A stretch of DNA of 64,000 nucleotides from Sistotremastrum niveocremeum HHB9708 (lineage: Eukaryota > Basidiomycota > Agaricomycetes > Sistotremastrales > Sistotremastraceae): the NCBI GenBank assembly GCA_001630475.1, contig KV419410.1, forward strand, positions 434,001-498,000. Direction: 5' to 3'. Position 1 is the stretch's first letter. Each line of letters starts with the position of its first letter. The notes beneath the pieces are model-generated. The model had not been told where the DNA came from. It ran no database searches and saw only the letters and a program-made list of their open reading frames with translations. Positions 49,937-60,913 of the stretch are shown one piece after another. Made by a program: the position numbers and the translations under genes.

Positions 49937-52471
49937 TCATCCAAGACTTCTCCCCCTGCTGGCATGTTCAACGATGTGAGTAGTCCACACAGCAACTCCG
50001 GAAGCGGGTCCGCGGAAGGATCCCCAGCCGTCTCTTGAGATGGTCACATCCCCAGATAAGCCGAAGATGTCCCGGTAGACTAGTCCCGCTCGAGCCTAAG
50101 GAACAAATAAGCATCAGAACTTTCGAATATTCCAATAATTAATGGACGGACAGTTCCGACGTTCATCGAGATAATGAATTCATCGCCCCTGAAAGAAAAT
50201 TGTGTGATGGAATCTGGACCTGAATTACCCCTGGATTGAAGCTGGGACTTACGCAGGATCGCCGTTACTTATGACAACGGCACAATCTGTGTCCCTGGTT
50301 TTGGCTTTTCCCATCCGAACGAAGCCGATGCAGTTCGGTGAGTCGGTGGTATAATCGCGAATAGGACCGAACGCATATGATTGCCGCGCACGTATCAGCT
50401 TTCTTAGCCCAGACGCCACTGATGGGTCATATAAAGACTGGTTAGGATAGAGATCACCATAAAATACGCAACTAGATGGAGGTGATTGACGCTTGAAATC
50501 ACCAAGCGGAGCAGAACGTACGGAAGTCCATTTGGTCGAAGGAGGATCAAAGCATAGGCCTGAAGTTTAAAGGTAGGGTCTATCTAAAGAGGGCGTTATC
50601 GTCAATGAATATCGGAGGACAGACAAAAGTCATGTACCCAGCTCTCAAGACTTTGGCCAGGTTGCTAAGTCACAAATTAATAAAATTTGGATATCGATGG
50701 ATTGACTACGCACCGTGTCGTGGTTATCGACGAAAGTGACAGCAAACTCAGGTTTTCGACGCACTAAACTTTCGTGAAGAATTCCTCGTAAGTCGTAGGA
50801 GCTTCCATATTTGCTTGCATGATGAAATTGATAGTGCAGAGCAACGTCAAAGAGAGATATCTAAGAAAGTTTAGAATATATCGGACAGGACGGTAAAGCT
50901 ATCTGACTTGTTTTTTGTAGACCTTAATCTGGTGCTCTAGAGTTTCAGCACTCCATGGAAATCGTGACGTTCAGCTCCGAGAGAAACCAAAATACAACAC
51001 TTACGAACCATTCCAGTACTCGCCAACCGCGAACATTTCAGCACCTCTCCTCGTACGCCTTACTTGCCGTAACTGAATGTCAAGAAAGTCAAGCCGAGTA
51101 GATCGCGTCAGATACAGCGAACCTACAAATTCAGTTGTGAAGTCGCTATCAATGTGTTTAATAGCATCTAGCCGGAAACCCGAAGCTCCTGTCGTCTGAC
51201 GCCCTTCTCAGCCATTATTGCAAGACAGATTTATCAAGCAGCGTACTTCGAGAACCCAGCTTCCCCATTTTATGAGATCCTGTCGCGTATCAGGGTGACT
51301 GTGATCAATCTATGTCGAAGTGAGGACGCCGTCGGCAACCATGCAAGGTAAATTACAGACATCACACCCTTTAAATCTCAGTACGGAGTGTATCTCAATA
51401 GTCACGACATACCTAACAGATAGTCATAATTTCCTCGCTCGGTGTCCACTTTTAGTGACCAGCCTTTGTGTCCTTCGCCACAGAACTTGTATATGCGATC
51501 CCGCTGAGATCGAAGATCGCGGTCAACTCCTGAAAGGGACAACGATGAGCCAGAGACAAGTCAAAGATGGCAAACATACCAGTAAAGTGTTCCTGCGTCC
51601 ATTTGAAGTCGCTGTACTGAACGCCCAGTGTCAACCAAATGTCAATCACCCTAGCACCGACTCACTTGATTGTTTCTTCCTGGAAAGTCAAACGCTGTCC
51701 ACCACTACGGCGAGAATTAGCTCGGAACTTGGAGACATAAACTTCGACCGATACCTCGATTTCTATCGGAGGGCCGCTTTCAACAAGTCTGTTTTCTTCT
51801 TCTACAGGAATTGCTTTGACAACCTCAGTGCGATCTCCGCCCAGTTTATGCTAAGATGCGCATCAGGGTAAATTTTATGGGGAGAGTTTTTTCAATGCCA
51901 CTTACATTCAGCACAGCATCCATGATGATGCTGATACCAAATTTCTGGGCCGTTGCGCATGCATCCAGCAGTTCTTGTTTATTCCCCCAACGTGTCGCGA
52001 GACCTCCTCCTTGTTGGAATTCCCCAAGATCCCACTGAGTCGTTGGACCAGACACTAAGTTGTCACGGGCAAAGACTCATGAACGGGAACTAAGCACCAA
52101 ATCATAGGCATCATAACCCCTTCCTGACTAAATCGCAGTCAGCACTTTCGCAGATACTTCAAGACAAGGAGTCCGAACACTGCTCATGGCTTTATTGGGA
52201 GGCGGAATCCAGACGTGAGTGAACCCCATCGAAGCCAGCTCTGGGATTTCATTCTCCAGATGTTTCCACCAGCTGATATTCAAATCGCCGCTGTCCCACT
52301 GAAAGAATTGCAGCTAAGAAAAGGATTCCAGTTCATCCATTGCTTTGCGGAATCGTCGACAATGGATTGGCGTACCATCAACAGTTCCTTTCCATAGCGA
52401 AACTCGACCATTTTCTCCTGTCCACTGTCTTTCGCAAAGATACGCTGCAACCAAGATAGAACACCCATCAT
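49937..52471 (-). CDS. Cytosolic alpha-amylase, GH13 (fungal intracellular, bacterial-like type)
   Basis: Retaining alpha-1,4-glucan hydrolase or transferase without a signal peptide. Start MMGVLSWLQRIFAKDSGQEK at 52471, then KELLM spliced to LQFFQWDSGDLNISWWKHLE, FTHVWIPPPNKAMSS, GRGYDAYDL and WDLGEFQQGGGLATRWGNKQ (about 52040-51985). Conserved region I is IIMDAVLNHK (intron-split near 51905), region II GASGFRLDAIKHID with the Asp nucleophile (about 51205-51165), region III MFAVGEYWNG with the acid Glu (about 51045-51015), region IV AVTFVDNHDT with the third Asp (about 50740-50710). C-terminal beta domain: YRDIFGLSGDVTISRDGWGS (about 50085-50025). Stop at 49937. An 8-base microexon at 51361-51368 seems needed. 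About 13 introns. A role in glycogen or maltooligosaccharide turnover is inferred. Confidence 0.9.
51361..51368 (-). other. Candidate 8-base microexon of the amylase gene
   Basis: GGTGTGAT on the minus strand lies between a 44-base intron (51412-51369, GTATGT...TTTAAAG) and a 51-base intron (51360-51310, GTCTGT...ACATAG). Including it reads NYDYLLGCDIDHSHPD, the sequence expected for this amylase family. A single intron from 51412 to 51310 would put a stop in frame. Confidence 0.7.
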
Positions 52472-52743
52472 TTCGAGTCAGACGCTGTATGAGGTATAGC
52501 GCAACAGTCTCCGCTAACCTGCCGAGCAGGTGCCGACCAAGAGCCAAAATTTGCTTCCGTTGCCTAATTTAGAAAATCAAAGTTCCCATTTAGAACTTTA
52601 TAGAGTAGTTTCATTATACTTTTGAGAATTATTCAAAGTAACAAAATACAGTTGGGGATGGAAGAAAGCGAACGAAGTGTCCCAACAGAATATTATCAAC
52701 ATCAACATGGAGGTGTGGTGAAAAGAAATCAAAGCCTTCGAGA

Positions 52744-54607
52744 TCAAAATAGATCATCTTGTGCTTCTCTGATCACGTTGGCCAGCCGTCGACAGGCTTC
52801 ATCCATATCATCCTGCTCAAGTAAAGAGAACGAGACTCGTACGAAGGAGTTGATGCGTCCCAGTGGAAAAGCGTACAGTCCAGGAACAGCAAGAACTCCC
52901 GCCGCAAATGCTTTCGTCCTGATTAGTTGTTCGGAGTCTGGTTCGTCACAATTCGGAGCTGGAGGAACCAGAAGATTGAGCCTAAAATACATTCAGAAAG
53001 TGGTTAGCAGAAGTCCGAAATGCCTTACCAAATGAACATCCCCGCCTCTGGAACGTTCCACTGGGCCAAACCCGGTAAATATCGTTCCATAGAGGAGACA
53101 AACATATCACGGCGTTCTTTATAGAACGTGGCAACTCTCAAGGTATGAGCATAGAAACCTTCGTATCCCCAAGACTGTAGAATGGCCAGGCATACGGCCT
53201 GCGCGAACGAAGAAGCTTGTAAATTGGACAGGGCAGTTTGCATGTCGATTGCTTTGAGGATCTTCAAGGGGCCAGTGACGAAACCAAGTCGGAAACCACT
53301 AGACAGTATTTTGGAAAGACTGTCGAACCGGATCACACGGCCAGCCGGAGAAGAACGATCCCAGGATTCCAGAGTGAAATAGGAAGGAGGGCGGGGTGCC
53401 TTCCCATAATATAAATAATAATAAGGATCGTCTGCGAGCAACTTCATCAGTTATTGTAGGGAGGCCACGGACTATCAATTATACCTTCAAGGATTAAGAA
53501 ATTATGCTTGCGTGCTAGGGCCAGAACTTCCAATCGCCGCTTTCCGCTAGCCGTAACACCAGTGGGATTGCTTCCGACCTGACGAGAGTTCAGAGACGGA
53601 CCTGGAGACGGAACTCAGTGGCTTACAGGTATGGTGTACAGGAATTTCGGCTTCGGCTTTTCCGGCTCCCAACTATCCAAGATTTCAGACATTGCCTCCG
53701 GAATGATTCCCTTGGAGTCGGTGGGTATCTCAATGATATTGATATTCATCGACTGGAACAATGGGACGATTCCACTGCTCGAAGCGCTTCATGAGGTGTT
53801 ATACAACGCAACGACAAAAACTGCTTACGGATATGCAGGCGTTTCAATGAAGACGCTATCTCCATCATCGAGTAAAGCGCTAACGCACTGTATGACCATT
53901 AGATCAGGCCCGACGGAATCACACGGAATTGCTATCACCTTCGAGATAACATCTTGGCTACCAACGCCCATGCTCACTCTCCATCCCTCCTCAGCTTTTC
54001 TCTCGTGACTTCTCTCTTGTAACTCAGTGATCCAAGAAACAAGATCCGGGAGGCCAGAGGTGAGGTTATATTGCAGGCCTTCGTTGAGTGCTTTGCCTTC
54101 AAGTTTAATGGTAGAAGAAACCGAGGGATCAAAAGGTGAACGGGTTGTGAAAGATAGTGAGGTTATAGGGAACGTGGTTGGGTTGGGTTTACCAGCGAGT
54201 AGAGAGATAACGCCCGGGGTTTTCTCAAGCGGCAAGAGAAATCTAACTGTTGAGCGGCGTTATAATCTGGATGTCTGGTGTGACTTCTGATAGCTTACGT
54301 TGGCTTGCTTTCCGTCTCTTCGCGCTCTGCGAAAGGAACTGGTCGTAAAAGTCGTCGGGGAGGACCTCGAGAGGTGGCTCATTCAGTTCTTCTTGCTCAA
54401 GAATGAGAAGTTCAGGTTCCTCGTGAGAAGGACTCGAGTCTGTGAGCGAGGAGTTGACAAGAACGGGCGTCTCTGGCGGAGACTGTAGCAATGCATTAGG
54501 ACCAGAGAGCTATGTTACAAGGAGATAAGGCCTACCGGTAAGTACTTGAACTCATTCGATCTCTTCTCAAAGCGAACTGGAGGAAGTTGAAGATCAAGCA
54601 CGGGCAT
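52744..54607 (-). CDS. PLP-dependent aminotransferase class I/II, Aro8-like (paralogue B')
   Basis: Second copy of the enzyme at 30724-32722. Start MPVLDLQLPPVRFEKRSNEF at 54607; the first 70 residues differ from the paralogue and include a Glu-rich stretch (EPELLILEQEELNEP), then LPDDFYDQFLSQSAKRRKAS (about 54355-54305) and from there it is almost collinear: TPGVISLLAGKPNPTTFP, LQYNLTSGLPDLVSWITE, ETPAYP, LYTIPVGSNPTGVTASGKRR, DDPYYYLYYGKAPRPPSYFT (about 53435-53380), FDSLSKILSSGFRLGFVTGP with the PLP Lys (about 53320-53265), ILQSWGYEGFYAHT. Ends IREAQDDLF at 52744. All catalytic residues are kept, so both copies are probably active. A TATA box lies upstream. Substrate range unknown. Confidence 0.93.
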
Positions 54608-55589
54608 AGTGGAGAGTGGAAAGGCCAAAGCGAAGACAACGCTTGCACAGTGGGCGACTTATATATCATCAAATAGACATGCAGGGATGCGGAAACAAAC
54701 CGCCTTCTTCAAGGGGAATTGGTTGCCATAAGTGAGCGTGCTGCCACCGCTAATTGTTGCTTGTCCAGGGTCGACAAAAGAAGTGACAAAAGAAAGCATT
54801 TCATCCACTTTCTCAACGCATCCTGTCGCTTATTGACGATCCAAATACGTAGCGCCCTTGATGAACAATGCTACTAGAGGTCGGACAAGCGCAGCATGGT
54901 GGAGTTAGACAAGGTGATTCATTCTTGATTGACTGTTCCGACACGGACCATAACCTTTGTAGATGTAAGGACCACAAGGTCACATCCCAAACCACGTTCA
55001 TAAAGCCCTTGAATCACCCACGATGAGTGTGGCATGCCTTATGACGGTACCTCAGTCGGAATATCGAACCGGGTTCGATGACATGGTCCTCCGTTTTTCT
55101 TCATGAACGAGACGTACAACGTAGAGCTTTCACAATTGTCACAGCGTTTTGAAGGGGTAAATGAAATACGCGTGGAGTAATGCAGAACAAAAAGGTGGTC
55201 GCCGTGAGGTTCCGTACAGACACCGCTGCCTTCCAAAGATACACTACAGGCAATCGATTGGACAGACTCGAAGGGCACATATCAGAATCCAGATCTCACA
55301 AACGCAGACGAGTGAGAGCTGGCCAGACAGAGATAAGCAGGAACATTGCATGATGTCCACTTGGAACAGGGTGGTCGCCACCAAGACTCGGAAGCGCGTC
55401 AGGGAAGCTTTCGGCATGCCAGGCGCCTGCACTGATCACATTTGGCCATTGGTTGCAGAGTAGTCCCATGCTATCAGCAGCGGTACTTGTACACCAGCGG
55501 GAACGATCACGGCGTGATGGATGTGGCCAAGAGGCCCAAAACACCAAGCGGCACAAGAATGACACAACTCCGCAACTTCGAACCCAACT
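54608..55589. other. Divergent intergenic region (aminotransferase B' / YPI1)
   Basis: These 982 bases lie between divergent starts. The left end has the aminotransferase TATA box. Open frames at 55161-55463 (+) and 55296-55565 (-) lack recognisable domains and splice structure. No RNA gene is seen. Confidence 0.45.
54658..54665 (-). promoter_or_regulatory. TATA box of aminotransferase B'
   Basis: TATATAAG on the minus strand lies 51-58 bases before the ATG at 54607, matching the position of the TATA element of the paralogue at 32722. Confidence 0.6.
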
Positions 55590-56189
55590 ATGACCTCAAC
55601 AGCTCGTCGTCCACAAACATCAGCGCCCAGCGATGGGTCGCGAACAATTACAGTACACGAGTTTGAACAAGGGAACGGCGGTCCTGAGGGTGCATCAGGG
55701 AGCTCAGGGCCGTCCGTTGGAGTCTTGAGATTGAGAGGACATGCCTCACGAAGACAAGGACCAAGGGTTGCTTGGAAGGCAGAGGTCATTGACAATGAAG
55801 GCATGGGCAAGAAAAAGTCCAAAAGTAAGCTCTGTCATGATATAGGGCAATTGTATCATTCTAACGTTGGTCTTCAGTTTGCTGCATATATCACAAACCC
55901 AAGCGGTTTGATGAATCATCCGACGAGTCTGATACAGACACAGAGTCGGACTCGTCTCATGGTCGATGCAATCACCGCCAACATCATCACTCACATTCTC
56001 CCGACCTACCTGAACAAGCACAACAGCCTACACCGAGCCAGAACGTCACACAGGTCTCTCACGAGAGCAGCGACGAGGACCGGAATGCCTATGAGAGGGT
56101 ACCTAAAGTTCCTGAAAAGGGCAAGGGGAAGTCTTGTATGTCCAATGCCATTATTGTATCCGACTACCTTGTCTGACGTTGACCCAGAA
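55590..56189 (+). CDS. YPI1: Type 1 protein phosphatase inhibitor Ypi1 (PPP1R11 / inhibitor-3 family)
   Basis: Small heat-stable, disordered regulator of PP1 (Glc7). Start MTSTARRPQTSAPSDGSRTI at 55590. The PP1-docking RVxF-type motif is RVAW in GPRVAWKAEVIDNEGMGKKK (about 55763-55820). An intron of 53 bases then leads to the second hallmark, CCIYHKPKRFDESSDESDTD (about 55880-55938), followed by an acidic and His-rich tail ending in VPEKGKGKS. A further 52-base intron (56136-56187, GTATGT...GACCCAG, branch-like CTGAC) would join T to AA and create the stop codon across the junction, at 56189. Without that intron the frame continues 15 codons and stops at 56176. Motifs and small size are diagnostic of the family. 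Confidence 0.87.
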
Positions 56190-56316
56190 CTACGCTCCTT
56201 CTCCATAGCCGAGGTAAACTAGCAATATTTTTGACCGCCACTAGCAGATATATTGGTTCGGCTTGTATGCAGAAATCTAGATGCCCCGTCCAAAACAACA
56301 CATACCATTTCCGAGC

Positions 56317-57309
<993 letters not shown>

Positions 57310-57423
57310 TCATTCGCGATCGACTAGATAACGTCACATCATTCTCACGTTACTACCAAGAAACCAAGATAGAAATTGAACTATTGGCTAATTTTTGGAG
57401 AAGAGGGATCAAGCGCAACGGAG

Positions 57424-60400
57424 TCACGATGAGGGAGGATCTCGTAACATCCCTCTGGTCAAAGTGAGGAGCAAATTCTCAATTCTCGCTTGTCGGTCCT
57501 GAGAAACAAAATGAATATTTCAGTCGTCCCACGAAAAGAGCATGGCATATCACCTGGATGGCTTTGATTTCCTCCGTAAATTTGGTCACAGGAAGGCCCT
57601 TTATTTCCTCCAGGGAGCTCTCTACCTTTTTCAGAGCCTCTTGGATAGCACTTTCCTCAGGAATACCCGTCTCCACGCGGATATTCTGCTCATTTTGATT
57701 TTGTGGGCGGCCATTACCCCTAAAAAGCCTCGCCAGAGGGCTTGTGAGAGAAGGCAGCATCGATGGCTCCCGGTTGAGGGAAGAGCGCGCGATAGAAACG
57801 TCAGAGACCTTCCGATTTCTGACGGGGGATGGTTCAGCAGAACGCGAGGCAACGTTATCGACTCCTGGAGAAGGTGGGACACGAGATTTCTTCGGCGTCT
57901 CGTGAATGGGAGTATATAGCAGAGCCGCGTCCTCTTCCATATCATGATCAAATAGCTCGAATTCTTCGTCTTCGTCTGGGACTGCATCGAATACAGCCTC
58001 GATGAGATCGGATGATCTTGATCCGACTATTGTCTCGAGCAGGGAGACTGATTTGATATGACGAGGAAGATTTGGATTAATGCCCTGTCCGTCATCCCCC
58101 GTTTTCTCGATCAGACGGGTTGCTAGGTATCGCTCGTAAATACCGATGATGGCCAGGATTGGGAATGACTTGATACATAGGTAAATAAGCAACATATGAC
58201 GGAGGGTAAAACGCCATACCGTAAGCCTGATCAAAAAGACGTTGGCAGAATGGAGGGAACGGGGAGTCAAAATCAAGCTAAGTGGTCTCAGAACCGCGTA
58301 TGCAAGAAGGTTGAAGGGTGGTTGATAAGAGAACAGGGCGTCGGATTTGACTCTGTAAATAAGCAAGATTTTGGGTTCTGGAAATTGAGGCTCCAAATAT
58401 GCATAACATACCCCTTGATGGTGGAAATCGTGAATTGGAACAAATACTGGTATAACCATGTCAGTTTGCTCGCTAAACAGTCAGTTGATAAAGGATCGTT
58501 CAGCGTACTTCTTGAGTAGCATTCTGTTATTACGTCACTTATTCAGTTCAATTCTGAACACAAAGATTCAGGACATACAGCATTGATGATCGCAAATGTG
58601 TTGGAGAGGATAGAGATCAAAACTAGAAAGCAATGAGCGACGAGAAAGTTGTTGATAGACGGAATCGAGTTACTTGTGACGAGGAGCGTATTACTGAGAG
58701 CCGCGAATCCGACCATCAAGATGGGGCCCTGGGAACGCGAGAGTCAAAGATTTACTACGAATTCGTCCTAGACGAACTCACGAAAAGTGGATGGAAACTG
58801 CTTGCTTGGTTGAAGCTCAAGAATCTACCAACACGGTTTAGGAAAAGCATCGAGAACACACACTTGAAACGTACGAATTACCGAACCAGACTTGCGTCAT
58901 GAGCCATGCAATAGAGCGGAAGTTCCAGGGGGACTCGGGAGGTGCTACAAAGATAGATGAGCAACATAAATCGCGATCTGAATAAGGTAACGCCCGCACC
59001 TAATTGTCGCAGAGTGAAAAGAAGGCCCGAGAAACAGATAGCAGCAATAGTCATGAAGAACAGGTACTCTGATACCATGACTCGAAGCGCCCTAGAGTAT
59101 GGGGTTATAAATCCGAATGATGAAAGGATGAGCATTCGACTTACAAGATAATGACGTTGTTCTGGATCACAAAGAACACCAGCCTACGATCCCGTTAGGA
59201 TAGCAAAAAAGTGTATATGCCTTCGCCACCAACCTGGGAAACAGAAGACAGGCACCGCATGCCAGAATGTCAAACCCAAGCTCCGAAGCATTTTCTGAGT
59301 TCGAGGGTGAGCTTCTCAACCGGTTCATAAGGAAACGACTGCGCACGATCATGGGAGGCGATGCCTCGAATCCGCAGGACAAAGTACACGATAAAGATAA
59401 CGATTGAAGTCGCATCGAATATATTCCAGATCTTGCAGACGGATTGCTTTCAGAGATGATTTCGTCGAAGAGAAGAAGTTTATTCACACTGGCAAAATAT
59501 ACTGAATATAATTCTCAACAAAGTTCTGCAGCTGGATGACGGGTTTCACTCACTTCTCCATCCGTGTTCTTGAGAAGCATTGTACTCTTCTAGAAGGAAC
59601 GCTGCGGCGAACACCATGAAGAATACTTCGAGAGCGTTGATACGATCGATTTCTTTATCTGCATACATAGTCAAAGAAAGTAGAGGCCGGGTAAATATGA
59701 ACGAACAAGCGAGACATAGGACGAATAGCAGTAGAAGAAGAGAGAACTTGGCAAATTCAAGAATAGCGCCGTAGCGGGGAACTCGAAGCCTAGAAGTCTC
59801 TTAGTCAGAATACATTTGTTAAGAGTTGACGCATATAAGACCTGTAATGATCCAAAAATGGTGCTTTCTTTACATCATAAACCTCGATGGCACGAGTCTT
59901 GTAGTTATCCGCCAACAGAGAACGTGTCGAAGCCGTCGAGAAAACGATACGACCATTGTAGACATGGCTAATGACGGTTTGAACCAGAGGTGTAGCACAG
60001 AAGAATTTTGCCTTGGTAGCAATGGCCATCTCCAACGCACTCGTAGTCTCTTGCATATTCTCCTCATCGCCATCAAGTTGTTTCCGGACGCTGTTGACAA
60101 CAGATAGAGGTGCGCCTGCTAGAGGATTCCATAGGATGCTCAGAACACCAGTCAATTCCAGTTCGTTCGAAGCCCAAAAGCGCAAGAATTTGATAGCCAG
60201 GAGTTCGCACATTGCAGCTCGTGAGATGAAAACGCTTGAATAGGCCAAATCAGCGTCTGCATTGGCTAGGAAATGGGCGCGGACGGCAAGGCAGGCGTAG
60301 ACGACTGCCATATTTTTGAGCCTGGCATACTGAGACCGGATCTTGAATGAACCGAATAATGCAATTGAAACGTCGCGACGTACTTTAAACACCAGTGGTC

Positions 60401-60744
60401 GAATTATGCCAAAGTTCATATCAGACGCGTTCAGTTGACTAGTGGGGGGATCAGAGTCAATAATGACCCAGCAAGTTCATGGAGGTGGGAAGCCCCTTAC
60501 TCCCAAGTGAACGCGGTATCTTCGATTTGCTTGAGCGATGCAAGAAGGCAGATAGTAGCGTCACATACCAATGTTCTCCTACGTCAAGACCACGATTTAG
60601 AAGCAACTCCAATTTTTTCACTCGAGCTCATACCAAAACATCCTTCTTAACGTGATAAATTAGCTGATACACTTGCTCGTCTTGCGAGACTTCGGTATCA
60701 AGAAATGGTGGGTCGTCATGTCCTTCGAGGTCGTTACCGTTCAT
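57424..60744 (-). CDS. YVC1: Yvc1-like TRP-family vacuolar cation channel
   Basis: Fungal TRP channel that releases Ca2+ from the vacuole on osmotic shock. Start MNGNDLEGHDDPPFLDTEVS at 60744 (in-frame stop just upstream). N-terminal helical domain: MNFGIIRPLVFKV, AVVYACLAVRAHFL, then EVYDVKKAPFLDHYR (about 59885-59840) leading to LRVPRYGAILEFAKFSLLLL. Several membrane helices follow (FVLCLACSFIFTRPLLSLTM, VMVSEYLFFMTIAAICFSGL), the pore-end region GPILMVGFAALSNTLLVT (about 58725-58670), SILSNTFAIINA, and the post-S6 string SDALFSYQPPFNLLAYAVLR (about 58350-58290). The cytosolic C-terminus has SLLETIVGSRSSDLIEAVFD and acidic DEDEEFELFDHDMEED, ends RGMLRDPPSS at 57424. Domain order matches basidiomycete Yvc1 proteins. 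Many introns; exon edges in 58460-59840 are approximate. Divergent from the UPF0014 gene. Confidence 0.88.
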
Positions 60745-60913
60745 GAAGTCAAAGTCGTGAAATCAGAGCGAGAGCAGCTCTTGTCGAGGTTGGTGGAAGC
60801 AGAAAAAATATGCTGTACGGACCCGAACGCCGCTATCCCCGAGGCATTTTGCTCTGTGACGTAATGACGGTGTCTCTCCAAGTTGTTCCCGGTCACCTCG
60901 ACCTCTCGCAACG
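60745..60913. promoter_or_regulatory. Bidirectional promoter (YVC1 / UPF0014)
   Basis: These 169 bases separate two divergent starts. No TATA box is visible. Confidence 0.5.

Noticed and set aside
55161-55822. Open frames on both strands before and across YPI1
   Set aside because: They show no known motifs, and those overlapping YPI1 are opposite-strand shadows of a well-supported gene.
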